25,219 nt of DNA from NCBI GenBank assembly GCA_026770585.1, contig MU646404.1, positions 397,628 through 422,846 on the forward strand, read 5' to 3'. Below are positions 15,441 through 24,494 of this stretch, one piece after another. Source of the DNA: Baffinella frigidus. Lineage: Eukaryota > Cryptophyceae > Cryptomonadales > Baffinellaceae. The notes beneath the pieces were generated by a model. It searched no databases and was not told the origin of the DNA. It was given only the letters and a program-made list of their open reading frames with translations. Positions within the stretch are counted from its first letter, which is position 1; every line of letters starts with the position of its first letter. The translations under genes were made by a program, and so were the position numbers.

Positions 15441-15783
15441 ACGATGCTCGCCACTAAAGGGCTACTCGCCACTTAAACGTCCCTTACGGTCAACTTCCAC
15501 ATGAGTTCAGCATGCTCCGCACCTCTAACGACGCTCCAAGCCACCTGGTGGCATACCGAAACACTTTTAATTCATAAACTTCGTTCATTCAAATTTACCA
15601 CATTCTTTACTAGTAATATTGAAGCAACGTGCAGTAACTTTGATTGAGCCCCAGTTTATATTTTAAAAGTGTTTCCACATGAGATCGTCACATATCGTAT
15701 CACTGAAAAGCAAGGTCCTTTCCACGCAAGGTCGAAGTGTCCGCCTGTGTTGGGAGCACTCCAAAACTTAAAGGACCTGAAGC
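15441..15783 (+). other. No gene; family C copy at 15702-15783
   Basis: 15441-15700 shows no recognised feature. 15702-15783 is a diverged family C unit (GAAAAGCAAGGTCCTTTCC, GAAGTGTCCGCCTGTG, TTGGGAGCACTCC, tail AACTTAAAGGACCTGAAG). It abuts a relic ankyrin-gene intron at 15784. Confidence 0.6.
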
Positions 15784-16012
15784 GAAACGCAACAACGTGA
15801 ATCCCCACTCCGCGCAAGTGCGCCCCCTCCGCGACGATCATTTTCAAGCCTCCAGAGGGGAGCATCCAGGCAAAACACGGAAAATAAGTAAGTCACCCCC
15901 TTCACGATAAGTGATGACGCGAAAAGTCGCGGTTCTGTCTCCGGAGCGGTTTCCCGTTCCCGAAGCGGTGCGTGATCGATGTCTTTGACCAGTTGTGTAA
16001 AGAAACAAGATA
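15784..16012 (-). pseudogene. Relic ankyrin-gene intron unit
   Basis: On the minus strand this matches other introns of the ankyrin gene. GCGCAAGTGCGCCCCCTCC and CCTCCAGAGGGG lie as they do before each exon acceptor, and TGATGACGCGAAAAGTCGCG...GGTGCGTGATCGATGTC (15911-15990) matches 17885-17960 and 16675-16740. The exon expected just below 15784 is absent; a family C copy is there instead. This is probably the truncated next unit of the repeat array. Confidence 0.55.
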
Positions 16013-16121
16013 AATGTCCCTCAAGTCGCCAGGGGGCCAAAATTGACCCCCGACAGGTCCTAGGCAGGTCCTAGGGCCCTACGGTAGGGCGTATGCACCT
16101 ACTGGCCGCTCAATGGGAAAT
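16013..16121. mobile_element. Family B element copy 3
   Basis: Ends TCCCTCAAGTCGCCAG and CTGGCCGCTCAATGGGA form an inverted repeat; the core is GGTCCTAGGGCCCTACGG then TAGGGCGTATG. It is in the opposite core orientation to copies 1 and 2. A core-only fragment lies at 16335-16391. Confidence 0.7.
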
Positions 16122-16229
16122 GCCCTCGAAGCCGTGTGAGAAAAGCAAGAAGAACCAGAAAACAAGGTGACACGACAAGCTGCTTGTTGCCCCTCGACCT
16201 CTCCCTATCAGCATTCCCTTTCCACACAC

Positions 16230-19200
16230 CTTTTTCTTTGCATCCCTGCGCGACGCCAGCCCCAGAAACTTATCCACTGCCACCTGATCACTCATCACAT
16301 ATCACTTCAGTGGCGAGGCGGTCATGTATGAACCCCGATAGGTCTTAGGCAGGTCCTAGGGCCCTACGGTAGGGCGTATGAACCTACTGGACACAACCAG
16401 AAAGTAGGATACCATGAAAAGCTGCACGTTGCCCCTTGACCCTTCCCTCTCTGCGTCCCTCATCCCCCAACCCCCTCACCTTCGTCGCGGGATCCATGTT
16501 CGCCCCCGCCGCCAGAAGCGCCTTGACAATCACCGGATATCCGTCCAATCCACCCTTCCCAATAGCCGAACGAAGCGGCGTCTTTCCTCCCTGCGGCGTG
16601 CGGCAGCGCTCAGCTCAGGCAGGCGCCCCCTCTCGTCTACGGTCCTGTTTTAAAATACCTCCAGAGGTGCGCACGCAGAAGAGTTGCGTTTCTGCTTCAG
16701 GTGCGTTCCCGGGCCGGTGCGTGGTCCATAGCTCTCATCAGGTTCGAAAAAAACAGCCAGGAACCCTACAAGAATTTATAACAATGTAAAAAAAGCAGGA
16801 ATCAGCTGGAAATCTGGATGACACGAACCGTGGCACGTGGCCCTCGACCTTTCCCTATCCCTCCTCTCACCTGCTTCTTCGTATTAACATTCGCCCCAGC
16901 CTTCACGAGCATCTCCACCTGCTCCGCATGTCCCTTCGCCGCAGCCAGATGCAGCGGCGTGTATCCCCACTGAAGAGGGTGAGGGATCAGGCAGACACCC
17001 CCTCTCTCCGCACAAGTGCTTGCGCCCCCTGCCGCACCCGCGACCCTCCACACCACACCTCCAGTTTGGTTCAACTGCGAAAAAGGCGCAACAAAAGCGC
17101 AAAGCTCAACGCAACGCGGCGAGTTACCCCACGACCTCTCCCTATCTGCGTCCCGTCTCCCCGCCCCCCTTCACCTGGTCGAACGCATCCGTGTTCGCCC
17201 CCCCTGCCAGGAGCTTCTCCAGAATCTTCGACCGCCGGAAATCGACAGCGATGTGCAGCGGCGTCTTTCCCAACTGCGGCGCGCGGTGGCACTCAGGCAG
17301 GCGGGGTACGCTATTTCTCTGCCCACCATTCGATGGGCTACAAAGGTTTCGTTGACCCCGGATTCCGGGGTGTTAGGTGACCAATTTGCCTTAAAAATCC
17401 GTAAAGTTGATTATCTCTGGATAAGTTGACTTTTGATGAAAGTTTCGTAGTCCAGCGTGTGGCTGGTGCCCCCTCCCGTACCTGAAACATCGTGGAAAGC
17501 AACAAAAAAAAAAGAAGAGAAAACAGGATCACACGAAACGCTGCGTGTTGCACCTCGAGCCCTCCCTATCCGCGTCCCTCGCTCCCCTCTTCCCTCACCT
17601 CAGCCGTTACTTCTGTGTTGGCTCCCGCCGCCAGAAGCTTCTTCACACTCGCCGGATGACTGCCTTCCCACACCGCCACTTGCAGCGGCGTCCTTCCCCT
17701 CTGCGGCGGGCGGCAGCGCTCAGGCAGGCACCCCCTCTCTCTGCGGTGCTTGCGCCCCCTCCCGCACCCGCGACTCTCCGCACCACACCTTCAGAGGGTC
17801 ACAACCGCCAAAAACACAGAAGCACGAATCAAAAGGACTCTTACCAACCATGAAAACAACACAGAACACGGCCCCTTCAAAATATGATGACACGAAAAGT
17901 TGCGTTTCTGCTGCTGTGCAGTTTCCTGTTCCAGAACCGGTGCGTGATCCGTATCTCTCGACATCTTCGTCCCTTCACAAAAACAGGAACCGCAAAAGAT
18001 CTCTAACTTGGTGAGCAAAGCAAACAGCAAATATGATAAAAAAGGCCACGAAACACTGCGTGTTGCCCCTCGACCCCTTTCCCTCAACCCTCGACGCTCA
18101 CCCGGTTCCTCAAATTGACGTGACCATCCACGGCCAGAAGCTCCACCACCACCGCATGACCTCTGTCTGCAGTCGGACGGCCTGCATCATCCAGCTCACC
18201 ACCTGACCACAAAGCTGAAACCAGCGGCGTCCTTCCTTCCTGCGGCGCGCGGCAGCGCTCAGGCAGGTACCCCTCTTCTGTCCGGGAACGTGGTGAGGCC
18301 CTCTTCACGACACCTCCAGAGGACACCTCCAGAGAGCCACTGAAACGGCTACATGGAACATGGAATCCTTCTTTTAGGATCGTTTTCTTCAGATTGTACC
18401 GGGAAAGGTTACTTAATCCCCTGATATCCGGGGGGTTGGGTTCATCCTAGGCTTCTGAGTGGAGCATCCGCCCAAACAAAACTAGACAGACCTTCAAAAT
18501 ATGATGGCACGAAAAGTTGTGCAGCTGCTGATCGCATGCTGTGTATTTCTGATTCGTTTGCAGTTTCACGTTCCAGAGCTGGTGCATAATTTACATCTGT
18601 CACAAGCTGCATACCTTTGAAAAATAAGGAAACCGGAATGAATTCAAGAAGCAACGAGATGACAAGATGGCACGAAAAGCAGCGTGTTGCCCCTCGACGC
18701 CTCCCTATCTATGTCTCTCTCTCCCCCCCCCCCCTCACCTCATCGATCGCATGCCTGCTCGCCCCTGCCGCAAGAAGCGCCGCCACCGCCGCCGGATGGC
18801 CGTTCGCCGCAGCCAAATGCAGCGGCGTCTTTGAACGCTGCGGCGAGAGGCAGTGCTCAGACAGAAACCCCCTCTCTCCATGCAAGTGCGTGTGCCTCCT
18901 CCTGCTCCCGCGGCTCAGTACCACACACCCACAAGGGCGCAACCACGTAAAAGAACATGTGTGCTCTTTATGTGTGTTGTTACGTGGTTGCGCCACAAGG
19001 GCGCAACCACGTAAAAGAGAGACCCACGCTAGGCTCTGGGCGCACACGTTACTGCCTATGCTGAAGAGAAAGTTGACAAACCCCACAAACATATCAATCA
19101 GTGGGTACTTTTGTACCAGAAATAATTGACAATGGAATCAGCGAATCCCCACAAAATCTGGAACAGCCCTGCGTCTTTTATCCCCATCATGACCAGGTCC

Positions 19201-19617
19201 CATCAGGGTTTGGTGTTGAGGGTTAAGGGTTTAGGGCTTGGGGTTCAGGGTTTAGAGTTTAGGGTTGAGGGTTTAGGGTTTAGGAATTAGGGGTTAGGGT
19301 TCAGTCGAACCTTGTCCGTGATCGTAGTGTTGGCTCCCAATGAGATCAGCTGCTGCACCTGCCAAGCCGGGAATGCTGAGTGCCGAGAACCGTGATCTTA
19401 GAGCGCAGAGAGGGACGTCGGGCGAGGCGGGATGAGCGTGCGGGCATCATCTAGTGCAAATTCACGTCCGATTTTACTGGGGTGGAGATATGCGGAGCCA
19501 GAATGCGTCCAACCTTGGTCACGTTCCCATCACTTGCCGCCTTGAGAAGTTCCTCTGCCATGCGCCTTTGGAGGAGCAGCTTCTCGCCCTCCTCAGCATC
19601 CTCGGCCTGGCGGGCGA
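16230..19617 (-). CDS. Ankyrin-repeat protein, nine exons, partial at both ends
   Basis: Minus-strand exons, 5' to 3': 19617-19514, 19358-19311, 18837-18739, 18239-18102, 17700-17599, 17273-17175, 16969-16871, 16590-16480 and 16283-16230. All later exons are phase 0 at both ends with AG/GT borders. The first is a charged helix (EDAEEGEKLLLQRRM) leading into ELLKAASDGNVTK, completed by VQQLISLGANTTITDK in exon 2 to make one ankyrin repeat. Exons 3-8 each encode a repeat with TPLHLAA-like and LLAAGAN motifs (e.g. TPLHLAAANGHPAAVAALL; TPLHLAAAKGHAEQVEMLV). Most are 33-37 residues; exon 4 has a 13-residue insertion. Exon 9 (VAVDKFLGLASRRDAKKK) holds only the second half and may be decayed. Ankyrin repeats bind partner proteins; no catalytic domain is visible, so the partner and role are unknown. 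About 284 codons are seen. The 5' start and 3' end are not identified. Confidence 0.8.
16335..16391. mobile_element. Family B core fragment in ankyrin-gene intron
   Basis: GATAGGTCTTAGGCAGGTCC then TAGGGCCCTACGGTAGGGCG matches the core of copy 3 at 16013. The outer inverted ends are missing. It lies in the intron between the last two recognised ankyrin exons. Confidence 0.6.
17322..17462. mobile_element. Family E element copy 2 inside an ankyrin intron
   Basis: Corresponds to 8328-8464: GGATTCCGGGGTGTTAGGTG, GTTGACTTTTGATGAAAG, ending TCCAGCGTGTGG; the left end is diverged (CCACCATTCGATGGGCT). It lies in the intron between the exons at 17599-17700 and 17175-17273, adding about 140 bp to that unit. 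Confidence 0.65.
18936..19014. repeat. Inverted plus direct 15-bp repeat in ankyrin intron
   Basis: GGCGCAACCACGTAA occurs at 18936-18950 and again at 19000-19014, with its exact complement TTACGTGGTTGCGCC at 18980-18994. Two alternative hairpins are therefore possible, around an AAAGAGCACACATG-like loop in one case. Confidence 0.7.
19199..19310 (-). repeat. Telomere-like intron segment, G-rich on plus strand
   Basis: GGGTTTGGTGTTGAGGGTT, GGGTTTAGGGTTTAGG and similar words run to the donor of ankyrin exon 2 at 19310. On the gene's sense strand this is C-rich (CCCTAACCCC), as in the plus-strand genes to the left. Confidence 0.8.
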
Positions 19618-20981
19618 CTGGGGCTCAAAGACGCAGGCCTAAAGCGTCCCCGAGAAATTACGTCCCCATCATCTTTATACAACCGCGCCATACCAGACAC
19701 ACGCACATGCACCAAACTGACAGTATCGTCAACCTTGGTAGGAGCTGGAGTTGAAATCTATCTGGAAAATGCTCATATGAGCGACAAACACGGGGTGCAG
19801 TAGTGGCACAATGCGTAGCATGTGCGGCGCTGACGCTGGTTGTTTGGCAATAAACTATCAATCTCTCTTGTCAAACTGCTGCCGTTGGATCTATTGGAGC
19901 CTCACCTCGGGAACCTCCCTGTGACACTCAGCTGCGACCTCCCTGAACCCTGATCCCTGAACCCTGAACCTTGCCTTGATCCGCCTCCTCGGTTGAGCTT
20001 GCGTTGCGCTGCACCAGCTTTGCGCTGCACCAGTGGAATCATGTTCAAGGTTCGGGGGGTGAGCCTGGTTCCAGTCAGGGCTTTCGGATCAGGGACGTGT
20101 GCAGGCAACGTTCCACGCTTGCCACGGAACGCGGCAAGGCATGGAACGCCTGGGCAACATTTCAAGCCTGGACCAATGATTGAGAATTTCGGGTGGAATG
20201 ACTCAGGCGGGTAGACCTGGTAGAGCGTGGAGCTTGTTTAGAGGCCCTCAGTTTCTTGCGTTGAAGCGGGGCAGGAAGCTGATCTTCTCCCTCCCGCTTC
20301 CCCGCCGCTTTTTCGCCGCTCGCTGCACCATCCCGGCACGCACACGCATTAGAGCCGCAACGCGCAAACAGACTACATGCATACACCCTCGGTCCTGCCA
20401 CTGCCTTCCGAAAGAGGACTGCGTGCAGTCTAGGACCCGTGCACAAGGAGAGATCCTTGAACAAGGACAGTGCATGCCCTCTCACGACCCCATCCTAATC
20501 CGCACCACTCGTCCATGTACCATGCACGATAACTCCTGCCACTGAAGGCGCGCATCGGCACGAAAATCATATCCCCGCTATCCCCAAAGCCCTTGAAGCC
20601 CTGCCCACACAGCACACCCGCTCCTATCGCGGACAGGAGTAAGCATCAGCTTGTGAGAAGCTGGCACCCCACTTGAGCAAACATCTCTCTCAACAGCTGT
20701 CGACCCTTTCACCCACCTGGCGCGCCAACCGTCGGCTCTTGGTCGATGGCCTCAGAAACTTGGCGGCTCTCTTTGCGTAGCCCTCCCCTTAAAACCTGCA
20801 AACCTGAGATTCCAACACCACCACCCGAGCCCAATTTCAATCCACGTACTTGGTAAGGGCACCCAGCTGGCAGGGGCGAGAGGCACGCAGAATGATCTGG
20901 CAGGCAGGTGGAGTAGCAGGCATGCAGAGGCTGGCAGGGGTTGAAGGCGAAGAGGCGGAGTGGTCTTGGGCTGGAAAATAC
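19618..20981. other. No convincing gene; family D copy 3 at 19733-19868
   Basis: 19733-19868 is a minus-oriented family D repeat, most like the copy at 2968. At 19938-19975 a short CCCTGAACCC stretch occurs. Opposed open frames at 19902-20165 and 20162-20545 show no domain or codon pattern I trust; GTTGCGCTGCACCAG-like words repeat at 20001-20033. Upstream exons of the ankyrin gene may be hidden here. Confidence 0.45.
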
Positions 20982-21144
20982 CTGGAGATGACCAGGTCCT
21001 GAAGTACACAGGCGAACCTTCCAGTGGAAGCGGTGCGGCAGCGGGGGTAACGGAGTTCAGGACGTGGAGGAGGTGGGAGGTGGATTGGGTGGAGGCGAGG
21101 GAGATGAGCAGCAGAGCGGTGATCATTCTCATCCAAGAGAACAT
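20982..21144 (-). CDS. Possible first exon of a secreted protein
   Basis: From ATG at 21144 the minus strand reads MFSWMRMITALLLISLASTQ, a good secretory signal: short basic start, hydrophobic core, and small residues before a likely cleavage site near residue 18-21. After it comes STSHLLHVLNSVTPAAAPLP and then VYFRTWSSP. A donor AG/GTATTT at 20981/20980 would end the exon after 54 codons. Without splicing the frame continues to 20752 as a Pro-rich tail. No family is recognised and no following exon could be fixed. An overlapping frame from 21166 is the competing reading. Confidence 0.35.
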
Positions 21145-21300
21145 CGTCTGTTAAAAATTTGAACAAACAGCTTCAAATTTGTTCCTTTTTTCAGACGGCA
21201 CAAAATCGACGGGCCCGCCTCGTGACCAGGATTCATGAAAAGGGCGTCGTAAAGGGGCCTTTCCAAGGCGAGGCAAGCCACAAAGTGGATCGTTTCAATT

Positions 21301-21480
21301 GGACGTGACCTGTTTTTCGCCTGTTTTCAAACATGTTCGGGAAGGGACCAGAATCAAATTCACGCCACCTTGGATCGCTTGCCAGAACGACCCGAAGTTG
21401 GGTCGACGATCCGAAGTTTGGTCCCTCCCCGATGCGTGTTCGAATTCACGTCGGCGAAGGACCAAAAACAGGTCACGTAC
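21301..21480. mobile_element. 180-bp imperfect inverted-repeat element
   Basis: GGACGTGACCTGTTTTT at 21301 is mirrored by AAAAACAGGTCACGTAC at 21464-21480. Inner GGGAAGGGACCAGAATC and the reverse of TTTGGTCCCTCCCCGA also pair. Two ACGACCCGAA blocks (21387 and 21509) repeat in direct orientation. Structure suggests a non-autonomous transposon; no second copy is seen here. Confidence 0.5.
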
Positions 21481-21694
21481 ATTCAAATTATACGAAGAGT
21501 CTCCAGGACGACCCGAATCTCAGTCGCAGCTATTCCCTCCCCACCGGTGTAGTAAATTACCGCTAGACATGACACTTTTTTGAACAGTCGGTCGTCCACC
21601 GTTCCTGGTGAAAATTCAACGGCAGCCGGCAGATATGGTACCCCCCCTGAATTTCCGGTCACGTCCCATCGTTTATCACAAAGAGCGCCTGCAT

Positions 21695-21756
21695 GCCTAG
21701 GGGCCTATGGTGGTCCTAGGGAGGGGGCGGTTTCTTATGGGCGAGGTACCCATGTA
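21695..21756. mobile_element. Family A element, right half only
   Basis: CCTAGGGGCCTATGGTGGTC, CTAGGGAGGGGGCGGTTTC and GGGCGAGGTACCCATGTA match the right arm and centre of family A. The left arm is missing. A weak family C remnant (AACCTAAAGGTCCTAAAGG) follows at about 21950-21969. The rest of 21757-22069 shows nothing else recognisable. Confidence 0.6.
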
Positions 21757-22069
21757 GAGGACGACCGTGTGAACGGTGGGTCCTTGCTTCGTCAATTCGT
21801 CTAAACATGATTTTTAGGTTCTAACGGGGATAGAGCTCAGGAACGATTGGAATGACGAACTTTTCCATGAACCTCCTTCTACAGAAGAGCTCCCCATTTA
21901 TCTGGCTGTGCCGTAAACCCGGTCGTCACTTATGTTTGGGAATCAGTAAAACCTAAAGGTCCTAAAGGCCTGATGTCTGGAAAGGCCCCAATAACCTGTC
22001 AGCCCCATGTTCGCGATTTTCTTTGGTCGCCCCAGGATAAAGGAAGCAGTAAGTCCCTACACGTTCCTG

Positions 22070-22161
22070 GCCAATAAATTGGCAAAACCGTACACCACTT
22101 TAGCCAATATATTGGCTCAACTCAGCCAATCCATTGGCCCAGGACAGCCAATATGTTTTGC
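22070..22161. promoter_or_regulatory. Array of CCAAT-centred palindromes
   Basis: GCCAATAAATTGGC (22070-22083), GCCAATATATTGGC (22103-22116) and GCCAATCCATTGGC (22124-22137) share GCCAATnnATTGGC, and a half-decayed GCCAATATGTTTTGC follows at 22147. Spacing is 33, 21 and 23 bp. Three symmetric sites of this length within 70 bp suggest binding sites for a dimeric factor. CCAAT is also the NF-Y core, though the strict symmetry is not needed for NF-Y. No adjacent gene start is identified. Confidence 0.45.
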
Positions 22162-22667
22162 ATATTTTGCATATTTTTGTTTAATAAGTGGAGTTCGCCC
22201 CCTTTTGCCAACCCGCCATCAGCCGGACTAAGGTGATACCCCGCGCAATCTGCGGATCTTCTGCCTGTCCGGATCCGAAGGTCGCTCCACGAAGGAACGC
22301 TCTTCAGAAGATGTTGATTGGAATTGACGACGCAGAAGAAGGAGAGAATTGAAGATGATCCCACGTAAGGAGTACTCCCGATTTACGGACCACCCCCAAT
22401 CCTCTAAGGTGAATGAAAGGGAGGAGTTAGATGTTTTCTCACCAATCTAACTCGAGTGGGCTCCTTTCTGGAGCCAACTCCTCCATCCGGCAGCATGTGG
22501 TCAAACCCCATGGCTATTCCAGGTAATTGACCCCATTTGACCATCATTCCGACTCACGCCTCCACCCCACCCAGATCCGACGCTCTGGAGAGGCAGCTTA
22601 TGAGGCGTGTCAAAAAGTCCTATTGGCTTTTTGGTACGCATGAGGGGCGTAAACTGCAGGTATGTAT
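22162..22667. other. No gene recognised; small hairpins
   Basis: GAGTTAGAT and ATCTAACTC pair at about 22425-22453, followed by GGCTCC/GGAGCC around TTTCT near 22470. Open frames are short and featureless. Confidence 0.4.
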
Positions 22668-22785
22668 GTGGGGTGTAGGGTTTAGGGTGTAGGGTTTAAG
22701 GTTTAGGGTTTAGGTTTGAGGGTTTAGGATTTAGGGTTTAGGGTTTAGGGATTTGGGTATAGGGTTTAGGGTTTTGGTTACCACC
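22668..22785 (-). repeat. Telomere-like array, G-rich on plus strand
   Basis: GGGTTTAGGGTGTAGGGTTT and TTTAGGGTTTAGGG units over about 115 bp. The sense of the flanking sequence is unsettled, but neighbouring gene models to the right are on the minus strand. Confidence 0.85.
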
Positions 22786-22795
22786 AAACCCTTGA

Positions 22796-22880
22796 CGAGG
22801 CAAGGACCCACCGTTCGCACGGTCGCCCTCTACCCGCCCACCACCACCATCGCACACATCCTGCAGAACTATCTCCACGG
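22796..22880 (+). CDS. Possible exon fragment, weakly MRG-like
   Basis: The plus strand reads LTRQGPTVRTVALYPPTTTI then AHILQNYLHG. The pattern (I/L)TRQ...LP...TV..IL..Y resembles the start of MRG domains, which occur in chromatin proteins of histone acetyltransferase and deacetylase complexes. The match is short, the spacing is from memory, and the telomere-like DNA beside it is G-rich on this strand, opposite to the trend for plus-strand genes. The minus strand is also open here (DVCDGGGGRVEGDRANGG). I record it as a weak candidate only. Confidence 0.2.
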
Positions 22881-23022
22881 GACAGCCTGTCTGCTTGACC
22901 GTGGAGGGGAACCAAGATGCCGATACCCGCCGCGCAAGGCCGGCAACGTTCCCCCTCTCGGGTGCAACCTGAGCGGCACTGTGGCTCGCATCAGGACGGC
23001 ACCCCCAGAGGGTGGGGCGTAC

Positions 23023-24479
23023 CCGAGGACGAACTGGGCCTCGAGGACGCCGCGGTTGGCCGGCTTGCTCAGCAGCATCGCCGCTGCAGTGTTCAGGATT
23101 CAGGGTTTGGGGTTAAGGGGTTAGTGCCCCCCCCCCCGTACCACTGTTAACTAAAATATCTGCAAACAAGGAGAGTCCAGTAGGGAAGTTGACTGAACGG
23201 GGCGCCGCTGCACCACACGCCCCCCCCCCCCGTACCGAATAGTCAGCATAGGCAGCATACCACCCAGCATGTCAGCTTGAGAATAGGCAGCTCACTTGAC
23301 GGAGGCAGAGCTAGGCTTGCTCAGCAGCATCACCGCTGCACCACACGCCCCCGTTAGTCAGCATGCTGACCACCGATAGTCAGCATAGTCAGCTAACCCG
23401 CCAGCTAGCCTCTGCCTCAGCCGGCGGCAGAGCTAGGTAACCGAGCACGAACTGTCCCATGGGAGCAGGATGCTCGAGTCTCGAGGACAAAATAAATAAA
23501 TAAATAAACAGGACAAAATAAATACGCCGCGGTTCGCCGGCTTGTTTGGGGTTTGGGGTTTGGGGTTTGGGGTTTGGGGTTTTGGGTTTGGGGTTTGGGA
23601 TTTGGGGTTTGGGGTTTGGGGTTTAGGGTGTAGGGTGTAGGGCTCATGCTCACCGGCAGCGAAGTCCTTCTTGGTACCGGTGAGCATAAACCTTGAAACC
23701 CTAAAGCCTAAACCAGGCCTGCCATGTTCATGTGTGGCAGGAGAAAGAGAGGCCTTTATTAACTCCAACACGGCCTGCCACCATCTATGAACCCCTCAAC
23801 GAGGCTCTGTGTGAGTAGGGCGGGGCACATACTGGGTGTGCGGTACAAATCCGTTAACTTTGTAGCGGGAAAGAGCCTAGGCTCATCAAATTGGTGGGCC
23901 CAACCACATAGCAGCCACTGGGGGCTTCACGGATACAGTCCATGTAAACGATTTGTACTAGCATTTTATCCATTGCCCTGGAACCTAACCGGAATTTCAC
24001 CTTGAATTGAAGGCGAAAAGGAACTCGGCCGCTGCTAAGTGGTAGACCGAGACAGAGCTAGGGCCTCATTTAGGACCTGTATCGAGAGTAATAAAGAAGA
24101 AGAAGAAGAAGAAAGAGAGCTAGCCTCGCCAGAGGTCTCGAGGGAAACCGACGCCTTATGCACGTCAGATCTGACGTCGGTAACTTAAGTATTCAAGGGA
24201 TTTCCCCTGAAAGATGTCAACAGTGGGTGTTTCGAGTCCTCTGGCGTGGTGAGGGATTTGACGGTACCTGAGGTTGACTCCCCCAGCCCCCTGCACCCCG
24301 CAGGGCAGAACGAGCCGCACTCCCCCGCAGGGTCTGCGTCCAACCTATGCACACTACCATCAAGTACAAACTCAAACACAAACTCGCTAGGGCGCACCGG
24401 CAGCGAAGTCCTTCTTGGTGCCCAGGCCTGCCATGGTCATGTGCGCCACCTTGAGGATTGCCTGCCGCAATTCAGTCAA
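23023..24479 (-). CDS. Unrecognised minus-strand gene fragment with duplicated exons
   Basis: Exon 1 (24479-24398) reads LTELRQAILKVAHMTMAGLG, then TKKDFAA, ending in phase 1 at a GTGCGC donor. The exon at 23083-23023 (after TGCAG) completes that codon and reads AAMLLSKPANRGVLEAQFVLG. The phase match and protein-like composition support the pair. Between them lie damaged duplicates. 23741-23654 repeats exon 1 (HMNMAGL...TKKDFAA, donor GTGAGC) but with a 36-bp insert. 23545-23440 repeats the second exon with an AAATA-rich insert. 23350-23310 holds only its start (VMLLSKP). I know no family with these motifs. The gene may be a working exon pair with relics in its intron, or wholly decayed. Confidence 0.4.
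23485..23525 (+). repeat. AAATA microsatellite inside a duplicated exon
   Basis: AAATAAATAAATAAATAAAC with flanking GGACAAAATAAAT occurring twice (23485 and 23512). It interrupts the exon copy between the parts coding NRGV and QFVLG, so this copy is non-functional. Confidence 0.7.
23548..23640 (-). repeat. Telomere-like array, G-rich on plus strand
   Basis: GGGGTTTGGGGTTTGGGG units ending TTTAGGGTGTAGGGTGTAGG, then the GCTCAC complement of a GTGAGC donor. On the minus (sense) strand it is a C-rich intron between the relic exons at 23654 and 23545. Confidence 0.85.
23681..23716 (+). other. 36-bp telomere-like, intron-shaped insert in an exon copy
   Basis: Intact copy: TTGGTGCCCAGGCCTGCC (24415-24432). 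Interrupted copy: TTGGTACC, then GGTGAGCATAAACCTTGAAA and CCCTAAAGCCTAAACC, then AGGCCTGCC. Read on the plus strand the insert begins GTGAGC and is followed by AG, like a tiny intron, although the exon itself reads on the minus strand. ATGCTCACCGG at 23647 and CCGGTGAGCAT at 23678 form an exact 11-bp inverted repeat around the exon end. Confidence 0.65.
23815..24120. repeat. Second copy of the repeat seen at 11767-11980
   Basis: ACTGGGTGTGCGGTACAAAT and CCGTTAACTTTGTAGCGGG match 11767-11806. About 220 bp later TTTAGGACCTGTATCGAGAG and GAAGAAGAAGAAGAA parallel 11927-11980. The shared order suggests one dispersed element of about 250-300 bp. Confidence 0.5.
24150..24247 (+). repeat. Family J repeat copy 2 with 16-bp palindrome
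   Basis: Inverse orientation to the copy at 8846-8945 (TTAAGTATTCAAGGGATTTC, GAAAGATGTCAACAGTGGGTG). The palindrome ACGTCAGATCTGACGT at 24162-24177 replaces GCGCCAGATCTGGCGC of the other copy; paired positions changed together. Confidence 0.75.
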
Positions 24480-24494
24480 CTTGTTATCAGTAAA

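Noticed and set aside
15768-16040. Minus-strand frame resembling an ankyrin half-repeat (LKMIVAEGAHLRG)
   Set aside because: The DNA aligns with introns of the ankyrin gene rather than its exons, so the resemblance is probably coincidental.
20162-20545. Overlapping 107- and 121-residue frames on opposite strands
   Set aside because: Both are open because the DNA is GC-rich. Neither shows a domain, splice support or a second copy.
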